Positions 53,362-62,494 are shown, counted from the stretch's first letter. The stretch is 64,000 nt of DNA from an uncultured Christensenellaceae bacterium (GCA_905234985.1 CAJOJQ010000020.1:1-64000), one strand, 5' to 3'. Notes: a model not told the origin generated them from the letters alone. Program-made: numbers and translations.

Positions 53362-56250
53362 ATGATTGATAACAGGAAAGCGCTGCAAAAAGGTACGATT
53401 TTGAATTTTCCGGGCGTCTCCTGCGAAGTTGGAGAAGAAATCGGACGCGGCTCCAATTCGCTGGTGTATCAGGGAAGCTATCGGGACGCCCACGATCAGG
53501 AGCAGGTTCATCACGTTCTGATAAAAGAATTGTTTCCGCTGCACATGCAGGGAAAAATTTTCCGGCTGGAAGACAATTCGATTTGTGTTGAACCGGAGGG
53601 ACAGGACACATTTGAAATGCACCGGGAAAGCTTTGAAACCGGCAACAAAGTTCACTTAAAGCTGCTGGAAGCATGTCCCGATCAAATTGGCGCGAATCTG
53701 AATACCTTTTCTTTGAATGGAACGCTGTATTCCGTGCTTGGGGTGAGCGGCGGGCAAAGTTTAGCCCAAATGCAAACCACGCCGGTTCGTTCGCTTCGTT
53801 CCATCGCCAAAAGAGCGCTGAGCATTCTGGAGGCTCTGGAAACTTTTCACGCGAACGGCCTGGCCCATTTGGATATCGCCCCGGATAATATTCTGCTGCT
53901 CGGAAGCGGCGAGCGGGAAAGAGCGCTGCTCATTGATTATAACAGCACCATGACGATCAGCGCCGCACGGCGGAAGGACGCCGTCATTTTCAGTATCAAG
54001 CAGGGTTACACGGCCCCGGAAATCCGCGCCGGACAGGCGGACGAGATCAGCTTTGCGTCGGATATGTATTCCGTTACCGCAGTGCTTTACTGGATGATCA
54101 CGGGAAGCGCCTTATCCCTGTTTCAGATGGTTCGGCCCGCGCCTCCGGACGTTTCCGGCGCCCCCTGCATGCGGGATGAGCCCGAAACGGTAAAAGTATG
54201 GGTTCAGGAAATCCTGCGGCGGGGCCTGCAAAGCCTGCCCTCCCGCAGATATCAGACCACGTTTGACATGCGCCGCGATTTAGAGGAGCTGATCGACCGT
54301 ATCGACGGCGTCGGGATCACCCATTGGGCGCTTTGGGAGGCCGGACGGAAGCGGGTGGCAAGGATGGTGCGGGACAATCCCTCCCTGTCCTTTATCCGCG
54401 ATTCGGCCAATCTGTATCCTTCCATGATATCGGACGGAACGGAGCTGCTTCCGGCGGAAGACTGCATCCGAAAGTTGCCGGGGAGCTGCATGCTGGTCGC
54501 CGGAGGCGGCATGGGAAAAACCACGTCCCTGCTGCGCCTCGTTTTTTCCGGCAATAAAACCTACCGGCCCAAAAGCCCCGCCGTGATGTATTTATCTTTG
54601 TACGGATGGCAGCCGGGGGACGGATCGTTCATTATCAACAGCATTCTGGATGAACTGCACTATCACGCGGAAACGCACACGTATGACGACGCGCGCAAAG
54701 TTTTATATGAATTGCTTGATAAGCCGATGATCCTGCGGGACGGCGAAGCGCCCGTGCTGCTGCTGCTGCTGGACGGACTGAACGAGATCACAGGCGATCC
54801 CAAACCGCTTCTTGACGAAATCCGGCGGCTGTCCGCCATGCGGGGCGTCCGGCTGGCGGTAGCGAGCCGCGTGGGGGAAGAATCGCTCCCCTTTCCGCAG
54901 CTTCATCTGGCGGAGCTGTCCGACGGCATCGTGCAGGACGTCCTTTCCAAGGAAGGCCTGCTGCTGCCGGAAGCCGACGGCATGAAAGCGCTGCTCCGCA
55001 CACCCTTGATGCTGTCCATGTATGTAAAAGCCGGACAATTGGGCGGAAAGCAGGTCCGGGTCAATACGGCGGATGAGCTACTGAAAACCTATCTGCTGGC
55101 GTTGAAAGAAAAAGCCGTGCAGGATTTATCCGAGCAGACGAACAGGCGGTGGCAGGTGGAGGCCGCGCTGGAATTCGCGCTTCCGGCAATCGCCGCGGAA
55201 ATACACAGGGAACGGCGCGGCTTGAAAGACGCGGAGCTGCTGCCCGTCATTGCAAAATGCTTTCGGATCCTGAGCGGCCCCCTGTCCAGACGCTTTTTCC
55301 CGCAGTGGATCGGGCGCACCGCGGCGATTCGCGGCGGCGCCAGAAACGCCGAGGAATGGTACGGGCAGATCGTCCATGATATTTTATGGAAGCAGCTGGG
55401 CCTTGTCTCGCGGGATGAACAGGGAAAATATGTGGTGTTCCACCAGGTCGTCGAAGAATACCTGCTCACCCTGTCCAAAGCGAATGACCGGAGGATTCAA
55501 CGATACCATTGGCTCCGCGGCACGATCGCCGCGATCTGCAGCTGTATTACGGTCGGCCTTTTGATTTATTTCATCGTGCCTTCACCACTTCCGCCCTATG
55601 ATGAAACATACGCTGATAATATTATGGAGCGGATATTGAAAGCTTACGTCGTTGCCGGATATCAATACGAAAGCCTTTCCAGTTTGGCAGATGCCGCCAT
55701 CGAATCACCCGAGGCTTTTGAAACGCAATATTTCTATTATCAGGGTGATGTGAAGAAAAAATACGTGGATCCGGAAAACGCTTTAGTAGATTTGTCTGAT
55801 ATGCTTTCATCAGGAGAAGCCATGCCGTGGTCAAATCTGCCGATGGATGAGGAGGCATGCATAAAGCTTTTGACGCTTTCGTATGACAGGTGGGAAGAAG
55901 ATTATCAGAAGTATGTTTCTGTTTTAGAGTATGTCATGACGGATGATCTTGCGTATCGGTATTATGGGAAGATCTATCCTGACCTTTTTTCCCAGCTACT
56001 GGAAATCGATGCGGATATCGCCGCCGAATTGTATCAGATCGTCTGCGAACCCCATCTGAAAGGAAAATACGCGGATCACTCGGTTACAGCCGAATCCTTC
56101 CGCAGCCTGTATGCAAGCGTATCGAAACAGAATGGACACATGGATCAGCAAAAAGGCGATCTGTCGAGATTGGAGTCATTGGAAAAGGATAGGATCGATC
56201 TGATTACGAAGATCAATACATCCGGCGCTTTATATGGTTACGGAACATGA
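53362..56250 (+). CDS. Membrane Ser/Thr protein kinase fused to a STAND/NACHT-like NTPase
   Basis: 962 aa. Residues 20-310 are a Hanks-type kinase: glycine loop IGRGSNSLVY (27-36), ATP lysine K55, catalytic HLDIAPDN (H169, D171, N176), Mg-binding D192 in LIDYN where DFG is usual, and TAPE (217-220). Residues 370-710 are a P-loop NTPase with Walker A GGGMGKTT (381-388) and Walker B LLLLLDGLNE (466-475), as in NACHT/STAND ATPases. A membrane helix (about 719-740) precedes a C-terminal domain of about 220 residues outside. The start is the ATG at 53362 (a GTG lies at 53359); ribosome binding site weak. The stop is just before the next gene. Confidence 0.85.
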   Translation: MIDNRKALQKGTILNFPGVSCEVGEEIGRGSNSLVYQGSYRDAHDQEQVHHVLIKELFPLHMQGKIFRLEDNSICVEPEGQDTFEMHRESFETGNKVHLKLLEACPDQIGANLNTFSLNGTLYSVLGVSGGQSLAQMQTTPVRSLRSIAKRALSILEALETFHANGLAHLDIAPDNILLLGSGERERALLIDYNSTMTISAARRKDAVIFSIKQGYTAPEIRAGQADEISFASDMYSVTAVLYWMITGSALSLFQMVRPAPPDVSGAPCMRDEPETVKVWVQEILRRGLQSLPSRRYQTTFDMRRDLEELIDRIDGVGITHWALWEAGRKRVARMVRDNPSLSFIRDSANLYPSMISDGTELLPAEDCIRKLPGSCMLVAGGGMGKTTSLLRLVFSGNKTYRPKSPAVMYLSLYGWQPGDGSFIINSILDELHYHAETHTYDDARKVLYELLDKPMILRDGEAPVLLLLLDGLNEITGDPKPLLDEIRRLSAMRGVRLAVASRVGEESLPFPQLHLAELSDGIVQDVLSKEGLLLPEADGMKALLRTPLMLSMYVKAGQLGGKQVRVNTADELLKTYLLALKEKAVQDLSEQTNRRWQVEAALEFALPAIAAEIHRERRGLKDAELLPVIAKCFRILSGPLSRRFFPQWIGRTAAIRGGARNAEEWYGQIVHDILWKQLGLVSRDEQGKYVVFHQVVEEYLLTLSKANDRRIQRYHWLRGTIAAICSCITVGLLIYFIVPSPLPPYDETYADNIMERILKAYVVAGYQYESLSSLADAAIESPEAFETQYFYYQGDVKKKYVDPENALVDLSDMLSSGEAMPWSNLPMDEEACIKLLTLSYDRWEEDYQKYVSVLEYVMTDDLAYRYYGKIYPDLFSQLLEIDADIAAELYQIVCEPHLKGKYADHSVTAESFRSLYASVSKQNGHMDQQKGDLSRLESLEKDRIDLITKINTSGALYGYGT

Positions 56251-56303
56251 GAAAGCATAATGAATGCATTCATTTTGAAATAAAAAGAAAGAAGGAAAAA
56301 AAC

Positions 56304-57494
56304 ATGAAAAAAAGGCTCGTCGCGGCTGTCCTCCTGATCACGCTGATCCTAACCAGTCTTCCCGTCAGCGCCATCATGGCTGAATCCGCTTCCGAAGAGG
56401 AGAATCCGGCTGTCATACGGATGCTGAATGATCTGATCGGCTATATCTATCAGTGCGAATGCATATACGAAGACCTTGAATGGACGTTGGATTCCTTTTC
56501 CCGTTATGACGGCGAAAGGACGTGGGAAAATCTGCAGTTCGCCCGTGCGAGCTTTGCCATTGCCCGTCTGGATATCTCAAAGCGAGCCCTCCCTGAATTG
56601 GAAATGCAGCGGGAAGACCAAAAGGAATTGATGCGGCAGGGCATCGACATAAGCTTTATGGAAGACATAGAAGAAGATTTTGAAGCGGAAAAAACGGCCG
56701 CCCTGAATACCTGCGCCAATCTGTGCGTCGGGATCATGGAAGACGTGTTCGTCGCGTCCGACTGGGAAATCAGCATGGAACATGTGGGCAATATTCACGA
56801 AACGGCAATCTGCTACGAGCAGTATCTCGCCAATACGGCGGATTGGGTGCTTGCCAGCATCAACGATGCCGCCGTGACCGAAAGGTTCAACAGCGTGATG
56901 GCGAATTACTGCCCGGCGGTTCACGCGCTCCAGTCCAAAACGCCCAAAACCAAGGACGAGATCGAAAAAGAGACCGACGAGCTGCTTGACAAGCTTAAAG
57001 GCCTGATTGTTGAAGGATCGAATGTCGTCGGCGCCCGTCAGCACCGCCTGAACGTTCTTACCGATCTTTATGAGAACAAACAGTTTGACAAAATTACCGA
57101 AGAGATCGTTCAGATTTCAAACCTGCCCCCGATCCTCTTCTGCCCCGATTGGTTCGATGAGGGAGAATCCTACTTTTACTACTGGAGAGAAAACGGCGAA
57201 GTGGCGAAAACACCGGTTCCCGGCACGGTATTGGACAGGATACCGGACGGCTGCAAGATCACGACCGCCGGCGTAACGAAAGACGAAGTAAAGCAGTACC
57301 AGGCGGAGCTGGAAGCCGCCGGTCTTCCGTGCTTGGATTGCACGGAAACAGAAGAAGAGCTGACCCTCCTGTATGAATATGAAGGCAGCGCTTTCGCCAT
57401 ATTCTGGAAAGAAGGAGAGGCGACGATCCTGATGACGGAAAACCCGGTATGCCTGCTGCCGAGATGGTTTTATTCCATCCTGCTATCGTTATGA
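56304..57494 (+). CDS. Exported protein of unknown function in the peptide/kinase locus
   Basis: 396 aa from the ATG at 56304 (GAAGGA upstream) with a signal peptide (about residues 1-26, ending SAIMA). The mature part is mostly helical to about residue 285 (KTKDEIEKETDELLDKLKG), with a C-terminal mixed alpha/beta domain of about 110 residues (TAGVTKDEVKQYQAELEAAG) typical of small secreted sensor or inhibitor folds. The frame also allows an ATG at 56247 that overlaps the kinase stop. It may meet the outer domain of the kinase. Not recognised. Confidence 0.8.
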   Translation: MKKRLVAAVLLITLILTSLPVSAIMAESASEEENPAVIRMLNDLIGYIYQCECIYEDLEWTLDSFSRYDGERTWENLQFARASFAIARLDISKRALPELEMQREDQKELMRQGIDISFMEDIEEDFEAEKTAALNTCANLCVGIMEDVFVASDWEISMEHVGNIHETAICYEQYLANTADWVLASINDAAVTERFNSVMANYCPAVHALQSKTPKTKDEIEKETDELLDKLKGLIVEGSNVVGARQHRLNVLTDLYENKQFDKITEEIVQISNLPPILFCPDWFDEGESYFYYWRENGEVAKTPVPGTVLDRIPDGCKITTAGVTKDEVKQYQAELEAAGLPCLDCTETEEELTLLYEYEGSAFAIFWKEGEATILMTENPVCLLPRWFYSILLSL

Positions 57495-57537
57495 CCGCTC
57501 AACTGACGAACAAAAAACGAAGGGTGGACAGGGATTG

Positions 57538-58884
57538 ATGTTTCAGGATCATGTGTTCTACCGTTCCTACATGGGCGCGGCATATATTCTGAATCAGAAT
57601 ACAGGACGCTCCTACTATTACGAGGATACAGCGGCGCTGATCCTGGAGCTGCTCGCCGGCGGAGAAACGGATGAACAGCGCATCGCGGAGCGCGTGGCGC
57701 GGGAATACGACGTTCCTTCCCTGGAGGAAGTGCGGAAGGATACGGCTGACTTCATCCGCCAGCTTCGGGAGGAGGGCGTTTTGCCTCCGCTTCAGGACGC
57801 GGCTCCCGCGAAATTGCCGGAGGACTATCTGACGGATTATTGCTGGGCACACAACAAGCTGGAGGCGGTTTCGCTGGAGCTGACGTATCGCTGCAACGAG
57901 CGCTGCGTGCATTGCTATACCTGCGACGCGCAAAAGGAAGCGGGCCGTGAATTGACCGCCGCGGAATACTTCCGGATCATGGACGAGCTGCGGGATTTCC
58001 AGGTGAACGAGTTGATCCTCAGCGGCGGAGAAATCGGGGTTCGCAAGGACCTGTCCGAAATCTATCAATACGCCATTCAGAAAGGCTTCCTCGTCACGCT
58101 GATGACCAATGGCACCCTGTTTACGCCGGAACAGATGGAGATGTTTTATCGGAACCCGCCCAAATTGGTCTACGTCAGCTTTTACGGAGGCTCCCCGCAA
58201 ACCCATGACCGGGTGACGGGCGTGCCGGGTTCCTTCGCCAAATCGCTGGATACCGTCATGCGGCTCAAATGCGCGGGCGTCGCCGTGGGCCTGAAAACCG
58301 TGGCGATGACCCCCACCATAGAGGATTACCCGAATATCGTAAGGCTGGCGAAAAGGTTAGGCGTGGGGCTGGGCACAGGCATGTACCTCACCTGCGGCAA
58401 CAACGGAAGCACCGAGCCTGCCCAATACAGGCTGACAGAACTCCGGGATTACGAGAAAGTGGTGGAGGCAAAGCAGCAATACCCGAAAGCCTGCACGCCC
58501 TATCGCGTTCGCAATGTGAACGGCCCGATTTGCGAGGCGGGCGCGATGGTCTGCACCATCAATCCATACGGCGATTACTATGTGTGTACTTCTCTCCCCG
58601 TGCCTTGCGGAAACGTGCGGGAAACGTCCGTTTCGGAATTCTGGAACGGCAACGCTTTCCTGAAAAAAATCCGCGCCCTGCGCTTTACCGATACCGGCTG
58701 CGCGGACTGCGCGTATAAAAACGAATGCGTATATTGCGTCGGCGCGAATTATGTGGAAACGGGAAGCCTGTTCGCGGTGCAGGAAGGCCACTGCCTGGCT
58801 GCTAAGGCATATCATCAATATTTCCAGCGGACGGAAAACGAACGCATTCCCGGTCAGCTTCAGCAGGGCTTGGATCATTGCTGA
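57538..58884 (+). CDS. Radical SAM-SPASM peptide maturase with PqqD-like N-terminus (enzyme 1)
   Basis: 448 aa. Residues 1-85 look like a PqqD-type peptide-recognition domain (YILNQNTGRSYYYEDTAALI). The radical SAM [4Fe-4S] motif is C119-x3-C123-x2-C126 (CNERCVHC), followed by ILSGGEIGVR near 160. The SPASM/twitch region runs from GPICEAGAMVCTINPYGDYY (about residue 330) through CADCAYKNECVYC to the C-terminus, giving auxiliary clusters. Such enzymes install thioether or C-C crosslinks in RiPP precursors. The two small peptides encoded right after it are the obvious substrates. Confidence 0.93.
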   Translation: MFQDHVFYRSYMGAAYILNQNTGRSYYYEDTAALILELLAGGETDEQRIAERVAREYDVPSLEEVRKDTADFIRQLREEGVLPPLQDAAPAKLPEDYLTDYCWAHNKLEAVSLELTYRCNERCVHCYTCDAQKEAGRELTAAEYFRIMDELRDFQVNELILSGGEIGVRKDLSEIYQYAIQKGFLVTLMTNGTLFTPEQMEMFYRNPPKLVYVSFYGGSPQTHDRVTGVPGSFAKSLDTVMRLKCAGVAVGLKTVAMTPTIEDYPNIVRLAKRLGVGLGTGMYLTCGNNGSTEPAQYRLTELRDYEKVVEAKQQYPKACTPYRVRNVNGPICEAGAMVCTINPYGDYYVCTSLPVPCGNVRETSVSEFWNGNAFLKKIRALRFTDTGCADCAYKNECVYCVGANYVETGSLFAVQEGHCLAAKAYHQYFQRTENERIPGQLQQGLDHC

Positions 58885-58953
58885 AACCATTTGCAATGAT
58901 CGCCCCCACGGTATGATAGAATTGCATCGGCAGAGAGAAAGGAGGTGTGACGG

Positions 58954-59064
58954 ATGAAGAAAACGTATAAAAAGCCCGCCGTCATCGCAGCGGGCAAGTA
59001 CTCGGCCAACATGAGTACCTGCGGCAAGCAAGTGAACAATGTGAACTCCGTCTGCGGTCATTGA
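58954..59064 (+). CDS. Small two-cysteine RiPP precursor peptide 1
   Basis: 36 aa with a strong ribosome binding site (AAAGGAGGTG) and ATG at 58954. The leader half reads KKTYKKPAVIAAG, with the Y-x2-P-x5-G pattern used by peptide-recognition domains of maturases. The core is MSTCGKQVNNVNSVCGH, with C23 and C34 ten residues apart and a -CGH end. It is 70 bases after maturase 1 and followed by a terminator-like hairpin. Small genes like this are easily missed; the near copy at 59291 strongly supports it. Confidence 0.9.
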   Translation: MKKTYKKPAVIAAGKYSANMSTCGKQVNNVNSVCGH

Positions 59065-59072
59065 CAGACCGT

Positions 59073-59115
59073 TCGGAGGGGACGAAGAGGGCGCGTTCCA
59101 TTTTGTCCCCTCCGA
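59073..59115 (+). terminator. Hairpin after precursor peptide 1 (terminator or attenuator)
   Basis: TCGGAGGGGAC (59073-59083) pairs perfectly with GTCCCCTCCGA (59105-59115) across a 21-base loop. It starts 9 bases after the peptide stop, which would raise peptide mRNA over downstream genes. The rest of the gap to 59290 holds no credible gene, but its last 12 bases (AGAGAAAGGAGG) repeat the sequence before peptide 1. Confidence 0.65.
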
Positions 59116-59290
59116 TGGAGAATAGCGGCATACGGTTTTTCTCCCAGACAGGATCTCTGCCCGAAAACAGCGTCGCCGTTCTGTACGGCGTTTCCCCTCT
59201 CTTCAGAATCTGCCGCACTGCCAAAATCGCGAACAATTGCCGCGGGCGGCGGCAGACCGTTTTTAGCCCAGAGAAAGGAGGAGAAATATA

Positions 59291-59404
59291 ATGGAAAAGA
59301 AGGCTTACAAGAAACCCGCCGTGATCGCGAAGGGCAACTATTCCGCCGTCATGAGTACTTGCGGCAGCCAGGTGAGCCATGTGAACTCCAATTGTGGACA
59401 CTGA
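59291..59404 (+). CDS. Small two-cysteine RiPP precursor peptide 2
   Basis: 37 aa, ATG at 59291 after AAAGGAGGAG. Same plan as peptide 1: leader KKAYKKPAVIAKG and core MSTCGSQVSHVNSNCGH with C24 and C35. Identities cover the recognition-type leader, STCGxQVxxVNSxCGH and the C-terminal Gly-His; differences fall at the x positions. It is a duplicate of the neighbouring peptide and a second substrate for the flanking maturases. Confidence 0.9.
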   Translation: MEKKAYKKPAVIAKGNYSAVMSTCGSQVSHVNSNCGH

Positions 59405-59406
59405 TC

Positions 59407-59531
59407 GGCCGCCGCCGGGGGAGCGAAGAGGAAACGCGTCCTCTTCGCTCCGGCGGGGAAAAGCGGCGATCCCTTGCTTCCGCCGATAAAACCGGCGGCG
59501 AGGGAAAAACATCCGCTGATCGCCGCTTTTC
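59407..59531 (+). terminator. Two nested strong hairpins after precursor peptide 2
   Basis: First stem: CCGCCGG...GAGCGAAGAGGA (about 59409-59431) with TCCTCTTCGCTCCGGCGG. Second: AGCGGCGATC (about 59461-59471) with GATCGCCGCT (about 59518-59529), followed by TTTT, containing an inner CCGCCG/CGGCGG stem. Together they should stop most transcription after the peptide gene and leave low read-through into maturase 2. Confidence 0.7.
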
Positions 59532-59575
59532 ATTTCCGCGCTCATTCTCCGTATCGACAGAAAGAGGGTTCTCTC

Positions 59576-60910
59576 ATGCGTTTAATGCCAGGCACTTATG
59601 TCAACCTTTACGGCGATCAGGCTTATGTGATGCAGCTCCGCACCGGATACTCTTATCTGTTCAATGAAACAGTATTTGATCTGCTGACAATCGTAAAAGA
59701 CAGGCCGGGAATCACGCTGGACGCGCTGTGTGGCCAGCTGCTGAAGACCTACGATGTGGAGGATAAGGACAGCTTTTACGCCGATATCGCGGATTGCGTT
59801 CGCGATTTAGCGGCCAAAAATATCATTGACGACAAGCTTCCCCGCCCCGCGGCGTCTTCGCTGACGCCGGAAGATTATATAAACAGGCTCTGCATAGAAA
59901 ACCATATCCTGCAAAGCGTCACCATCGAACTGACCTATCGGTGCAACGAGCGCTGCGCCCATTGCTATGTGGCGGACAGTGAAAAATACGCGGCCGGAGA
60001 ACTGACCACGCGGGAAGTGTTCGACCTGCTGGATCAGCTTCGCGAAATGAACGTACTCAATCTCACGTTCACCGGCGGTGAGGTGGCTTTGCGCCCGGAT
60101 TTTCTGGATATCCTTCGCTACGCGGACAAGTCTGGCTTTGTGATCAGCATTTTCACAAACGGCATTGGCTTTACCGACGATATGCTGGATGAAATCGCGG
60201 CGCTGCGTCCCCGTTCCGTTTCGTTCAGCCTCTATTCGGGGCTGGCGGAGGAACACGAAGCCATTACGCGGGTGCCGGGTTCCTTTAACCGAACGCTGTA
60301 CGCCATGATGCGGCTCAAGTGTGCGGGCGTCATGGTGAATGTGAAAACCCCGGTCATGAAAACCGCCCTGGGCGGCTTTGAAAAACTGCATACGCTGTGT
60401 AAGCAGCTGGGCTTTTCCCATCAGGTCTCCTTCCTGATCTGCTCCACGAACAAGGGATGCACCTCCCCCACCCTGCTTCGGATCGGAGACAGGGAAACGT
60501 ATAAGCGCCTGATGCGCATTTGCGCGGACGATGAGAACGTCTCGGAGCCGAACCCCAGAAACGTGGATGAACCCATCTGCGGCGCAGGCGGATGCTGCCT
60601 GAGCGTGAATCCTTACGGCGATGTGTTCCCCTGCAACGGTTATTATGTGAAGCTGGGCAGCGTGAGGGAAACCAGCGTTCAGGCGATCTGGGAGGGGGAC
60701 AAGGTAAAAGAGCTGTCCCAGATCAAGTTTTCCAGCCTGAGCGGGAAATGCACAGCGTGCCAATATAAGGACGACTGCCTGTATTGCCCCGGCGCGATGC
60801 TGGCCGAAACAGGGGACATCCGAACGCCGATCAATGAAACCTGCCTGATCGCCCAGGCCGCCTATGAATCACGCACAGAAGGGAGAAACGTGGCCGCTCA
60901 TGAACAATAA
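59576..60910 (+). CDS. Radical SAM-SPASM peptide maturase with PqqD-like N-terminus (enzyme 2)
   Basis: 444 aa from the ATG at 59576 (AGAGGG upstream). PqqD-like residues 1-90 (VNLYGDQAYVMQLRTGYSYL), radical SAM motif C123-x3-C127-x2-C130 (CNERCAHC), LTFTGGEVALRPDF near 163, and SPASM cysteines from EPICGAGGCCLSVNPYGDVF through CTACQYKDDCLYCPGAM. It is a diverged paralogue of enzyme 1 and either modifies the second peptide or adds a second modification. Its stop overlaps the start of the first M48-like gene. Confidence 0.93.
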   Translation: MRLMPGTYVNLYGDQAYVMQLRTGYSYLFNETVFDLLTIVKDRPGITLDALCGQLLKTYDVEDKDSFYADIADCVRDLAAKNIIDDKLPRPAASSLTPEDYINRLCIENHILQSVTIELTYRCNERCAHCYVADSEKYAAGELTTREVFDLLDQLREMNVLNLTFTGGEVALRPDFLDILRYADKSGFVISIFTNGIGFTDDMLDEIAALRPRSVSFSLYSGLAEEHEAITRVPGSFNRTLYAMMRLKCAGVMVNVKTPVMKTALGGFEKLHTLCKQLGFSHQVSFLICSTNKGCTSPTLLRIGDRETYKRLMRICADDENVSEPNPRNVDEPICGAGGCCLSVNPYGDVFPCNGYYVKLGSVRETSVQAIWEGDKVKELSQIKFSSLSGKCTACQYKDDCLYCPGAMLAETGDIRTPINETCLIAQAAYESRTEGRNVAAHEQ

Positions 60911-61724
60911 AATCATATTATCGGGCCTGAAAGCGGAAGATTATCTTCATCCAAAGGATTACGCGTTCGTCCATGGCGACGCGGAAGACAGTTCTCTGGT
61001 TTCCAAGGGATTATCCCTGCTTTCCAACGCGAGCATTGTGTTTCTTCGGCGGATCACAGAAGGCCGGTATGTGGAAATCACGGAAAAAGCGAATCCTTAT
61101 CTGATCGGTGTGCTGAAAAACACCTGCGCGATCCTGGACGTGCCCTATATGCCTCGCCTGTTCGTCCGCCATGAACGCTGCACAAGCACCACGGTGGGGG
61201 GCGAAGGCGCGAACGCGGCGCAGATCCTGATGCCGGATTATATTCTCCAGGAATACGATGAGGATATGCTGTATTATGTGCTGGGAAATGCCGTGGCCAT
61301 GCTGAAGGCCGGGCATGTAAAGCTGTCCACCGTGTGTTCTGTTATGGTGGACACACCCGTCACGAAGCCTTTTCAGCTCGCGCTGGAAGCCTGCATGCGG
61401 GCTGCCGACCTGTCCTCTGACCGCGGCGGACTGCTTGCCTGCCAATCCTATTCCGCCGCGGCAAGGTGTGTGATGTCGGAAGCCGGAATGCCGCCGCGGG
61501 AAATGAGGGGCATGAACGACGAGGAGATCGAAGCCGCCGCCGAAGCGTTCATGATCGGGGCGGATGACGTTTGCCCCAACTGGATGACCACCCTGGCGGG
61601 CATGTGGAAGAAGCTGAACTGGTCCACGACGCCGCCCGTGGAGCGGCTGCGGGAATTAAAGGCATGGTACGACAATGGGTATGACGCCCTCATGCGCAGA
61701 TGGGAAAGGGGGACAAGCCTGTGA
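60900..61724 (+). CDS. M48-like pseudo-peptidase 1 (zinc site lost)
   Basis: 274 aa from the ATG at 60900, overlapping maturase 2 by 11 bases. The stretch ILMPDYILQEYDEDMLYYVL then GNAVAMLKAGH (129-139) lines up with the M48 core (strand, then GHELGHIxxGH), but the zinc histidines and glutamate are N130, A131 and M134. The later E-x-x-AD block is LSSDRGGLLA. There is no membrane segment, so this is a soluble, probably catalytically dead M48 relative. It is followed by two more. Confidence 0.75.
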   Translation: MNNKIILSGLKAEDYLHPKDYAFVHGDAEDSSLVSKGLSLLSNASIVFLRRITEGRYVEITEKANPYLIGVLKNTCAILDVPYMPRLFVRHERCTSTTVGGEGANAAQILMPDYILQEYDEDMLYYVLGNAVAMLKAGHVKLSTVCSVMVDTPVTKPFQLALEACMRAADLSSDRGGLLACQSYSAAARCVMSEAGMPPREMRGMNDEEIEAAAEAFMIGADDVCPNWMTTLAGMWKKLNWSTTPPVERLRELKAWYDNGYDALMRRWERGTSL

Positions 61725-62494
61725 ACCGGCCCGTCATTGAAGTAGACGATTATATGCATCCTGAGGAACGCGCCGTCACAAACAGGATCGTGGCGCTGAC
61801 GCAGATGGACAGCTGGGCGGAAAGCGGCATGGGCGAAGGCCTGGACGATACCAACCAGTACATCTGCTCCGCTTCATATTATGCTGTTCCTTCGCGCCAT
61901 ATGATCGCCCGGGAGGCGGAAGCCGCGGCGGAGCTGTTCGGGCTGGGCCAGCTGCCCAAGCTGTATATCGCGCGGAAATTTTCATATGATCTCCAGCTCA
62001 GCGGCTATCATGAGCCAACGGTGATCGTTCCTTCGGCGCTGGTGGACGAGCATGATGAAGGCATGATCCGCTGCCGGATCTGCGGCGCCCTGGCAGGGGT
62101 CAAGGCGGGCCATCACCAATTGGAGTATCTGCTCTGGATCATTGAAAACATGTCCGGAAGCATCCCCATTCCCTTTGCGAGCCAGGCGGCGTGTACGCTG
62201 CTGTATGAATGGAAGCGCGCCATACGGTATTCCCAGGATCGGGCGGTTTACCTGGCGACAGGAAATTTGGAGGAAGCGCTGCGCAATATTCTGTACGGCA
62301 CGGTCCCGCAGGAAACGCTCAAGCGCTTCACCTTTGGCTCAAACGGCACTTTCGATCCCCAGGTTCGGCGCTACAGCAAAGGACTCGTTGAAAAAACAGT
62401 GGGCGCGTTTGCCAGCCTGATGCAGGATTATGCTTATTTGCCAGAACGCTACAGCCGATTGATCCAGTTTGCGGAAGGGAGGAGCGGGCAATGA
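61721..62494 (+). CDS. M48-like pseudo-peptidase 2 (zinc site lost)
   Basis: 257 aa from the GTG at 61721, chosen because GGAAAGGGGG precedes it and GTGA overlaps the previous stop. VIVPSALVDEHDEGMIRCRI then CGALAGVKAGH (121-131) is the M48 core with HExxH replaced by G122, A123 and G126; only the final GH survives. The Asp-Arg block is YSQDRAVYLA. Both termini overlap neighbouring genes, so the three M48-like proteins are coupled. Confidence 0.75.
   Translation: MNRPVIEVDDYMHPEERAVTNRIVALTQMDSWAESGMGEGLDDTNQYICSASYYAVPSRHMIAREAEAAAELFGLGQLPKLYIARKFSYDLQLSGYHEPTVIVPSALVDEHDEGMIRCRICGALAGVKAGHHQLEYLLWIIENMSGSIPIPFASQAACTLLYEWKRAIRYSQDRAVYLATGNLEEALRNILYGTVPQETLKRFTFGSNGTFDPQVRRYSKGLVEKTVGAFASLMQDYAYLPERYSRLIQFAEGRSGQ

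Noticed and set aside
59061-59291. Possible third small protein between the two precursor peptides
   Set aside because: It spans the hairpin, lacks the peptide motifs and has no ribosome binding site.
60900-62494. Active M48 metallopeptidases
   Set aside because: Zinc histidines and catalytic glutamate are absent in all three M48-like proteins as aligned by hand.
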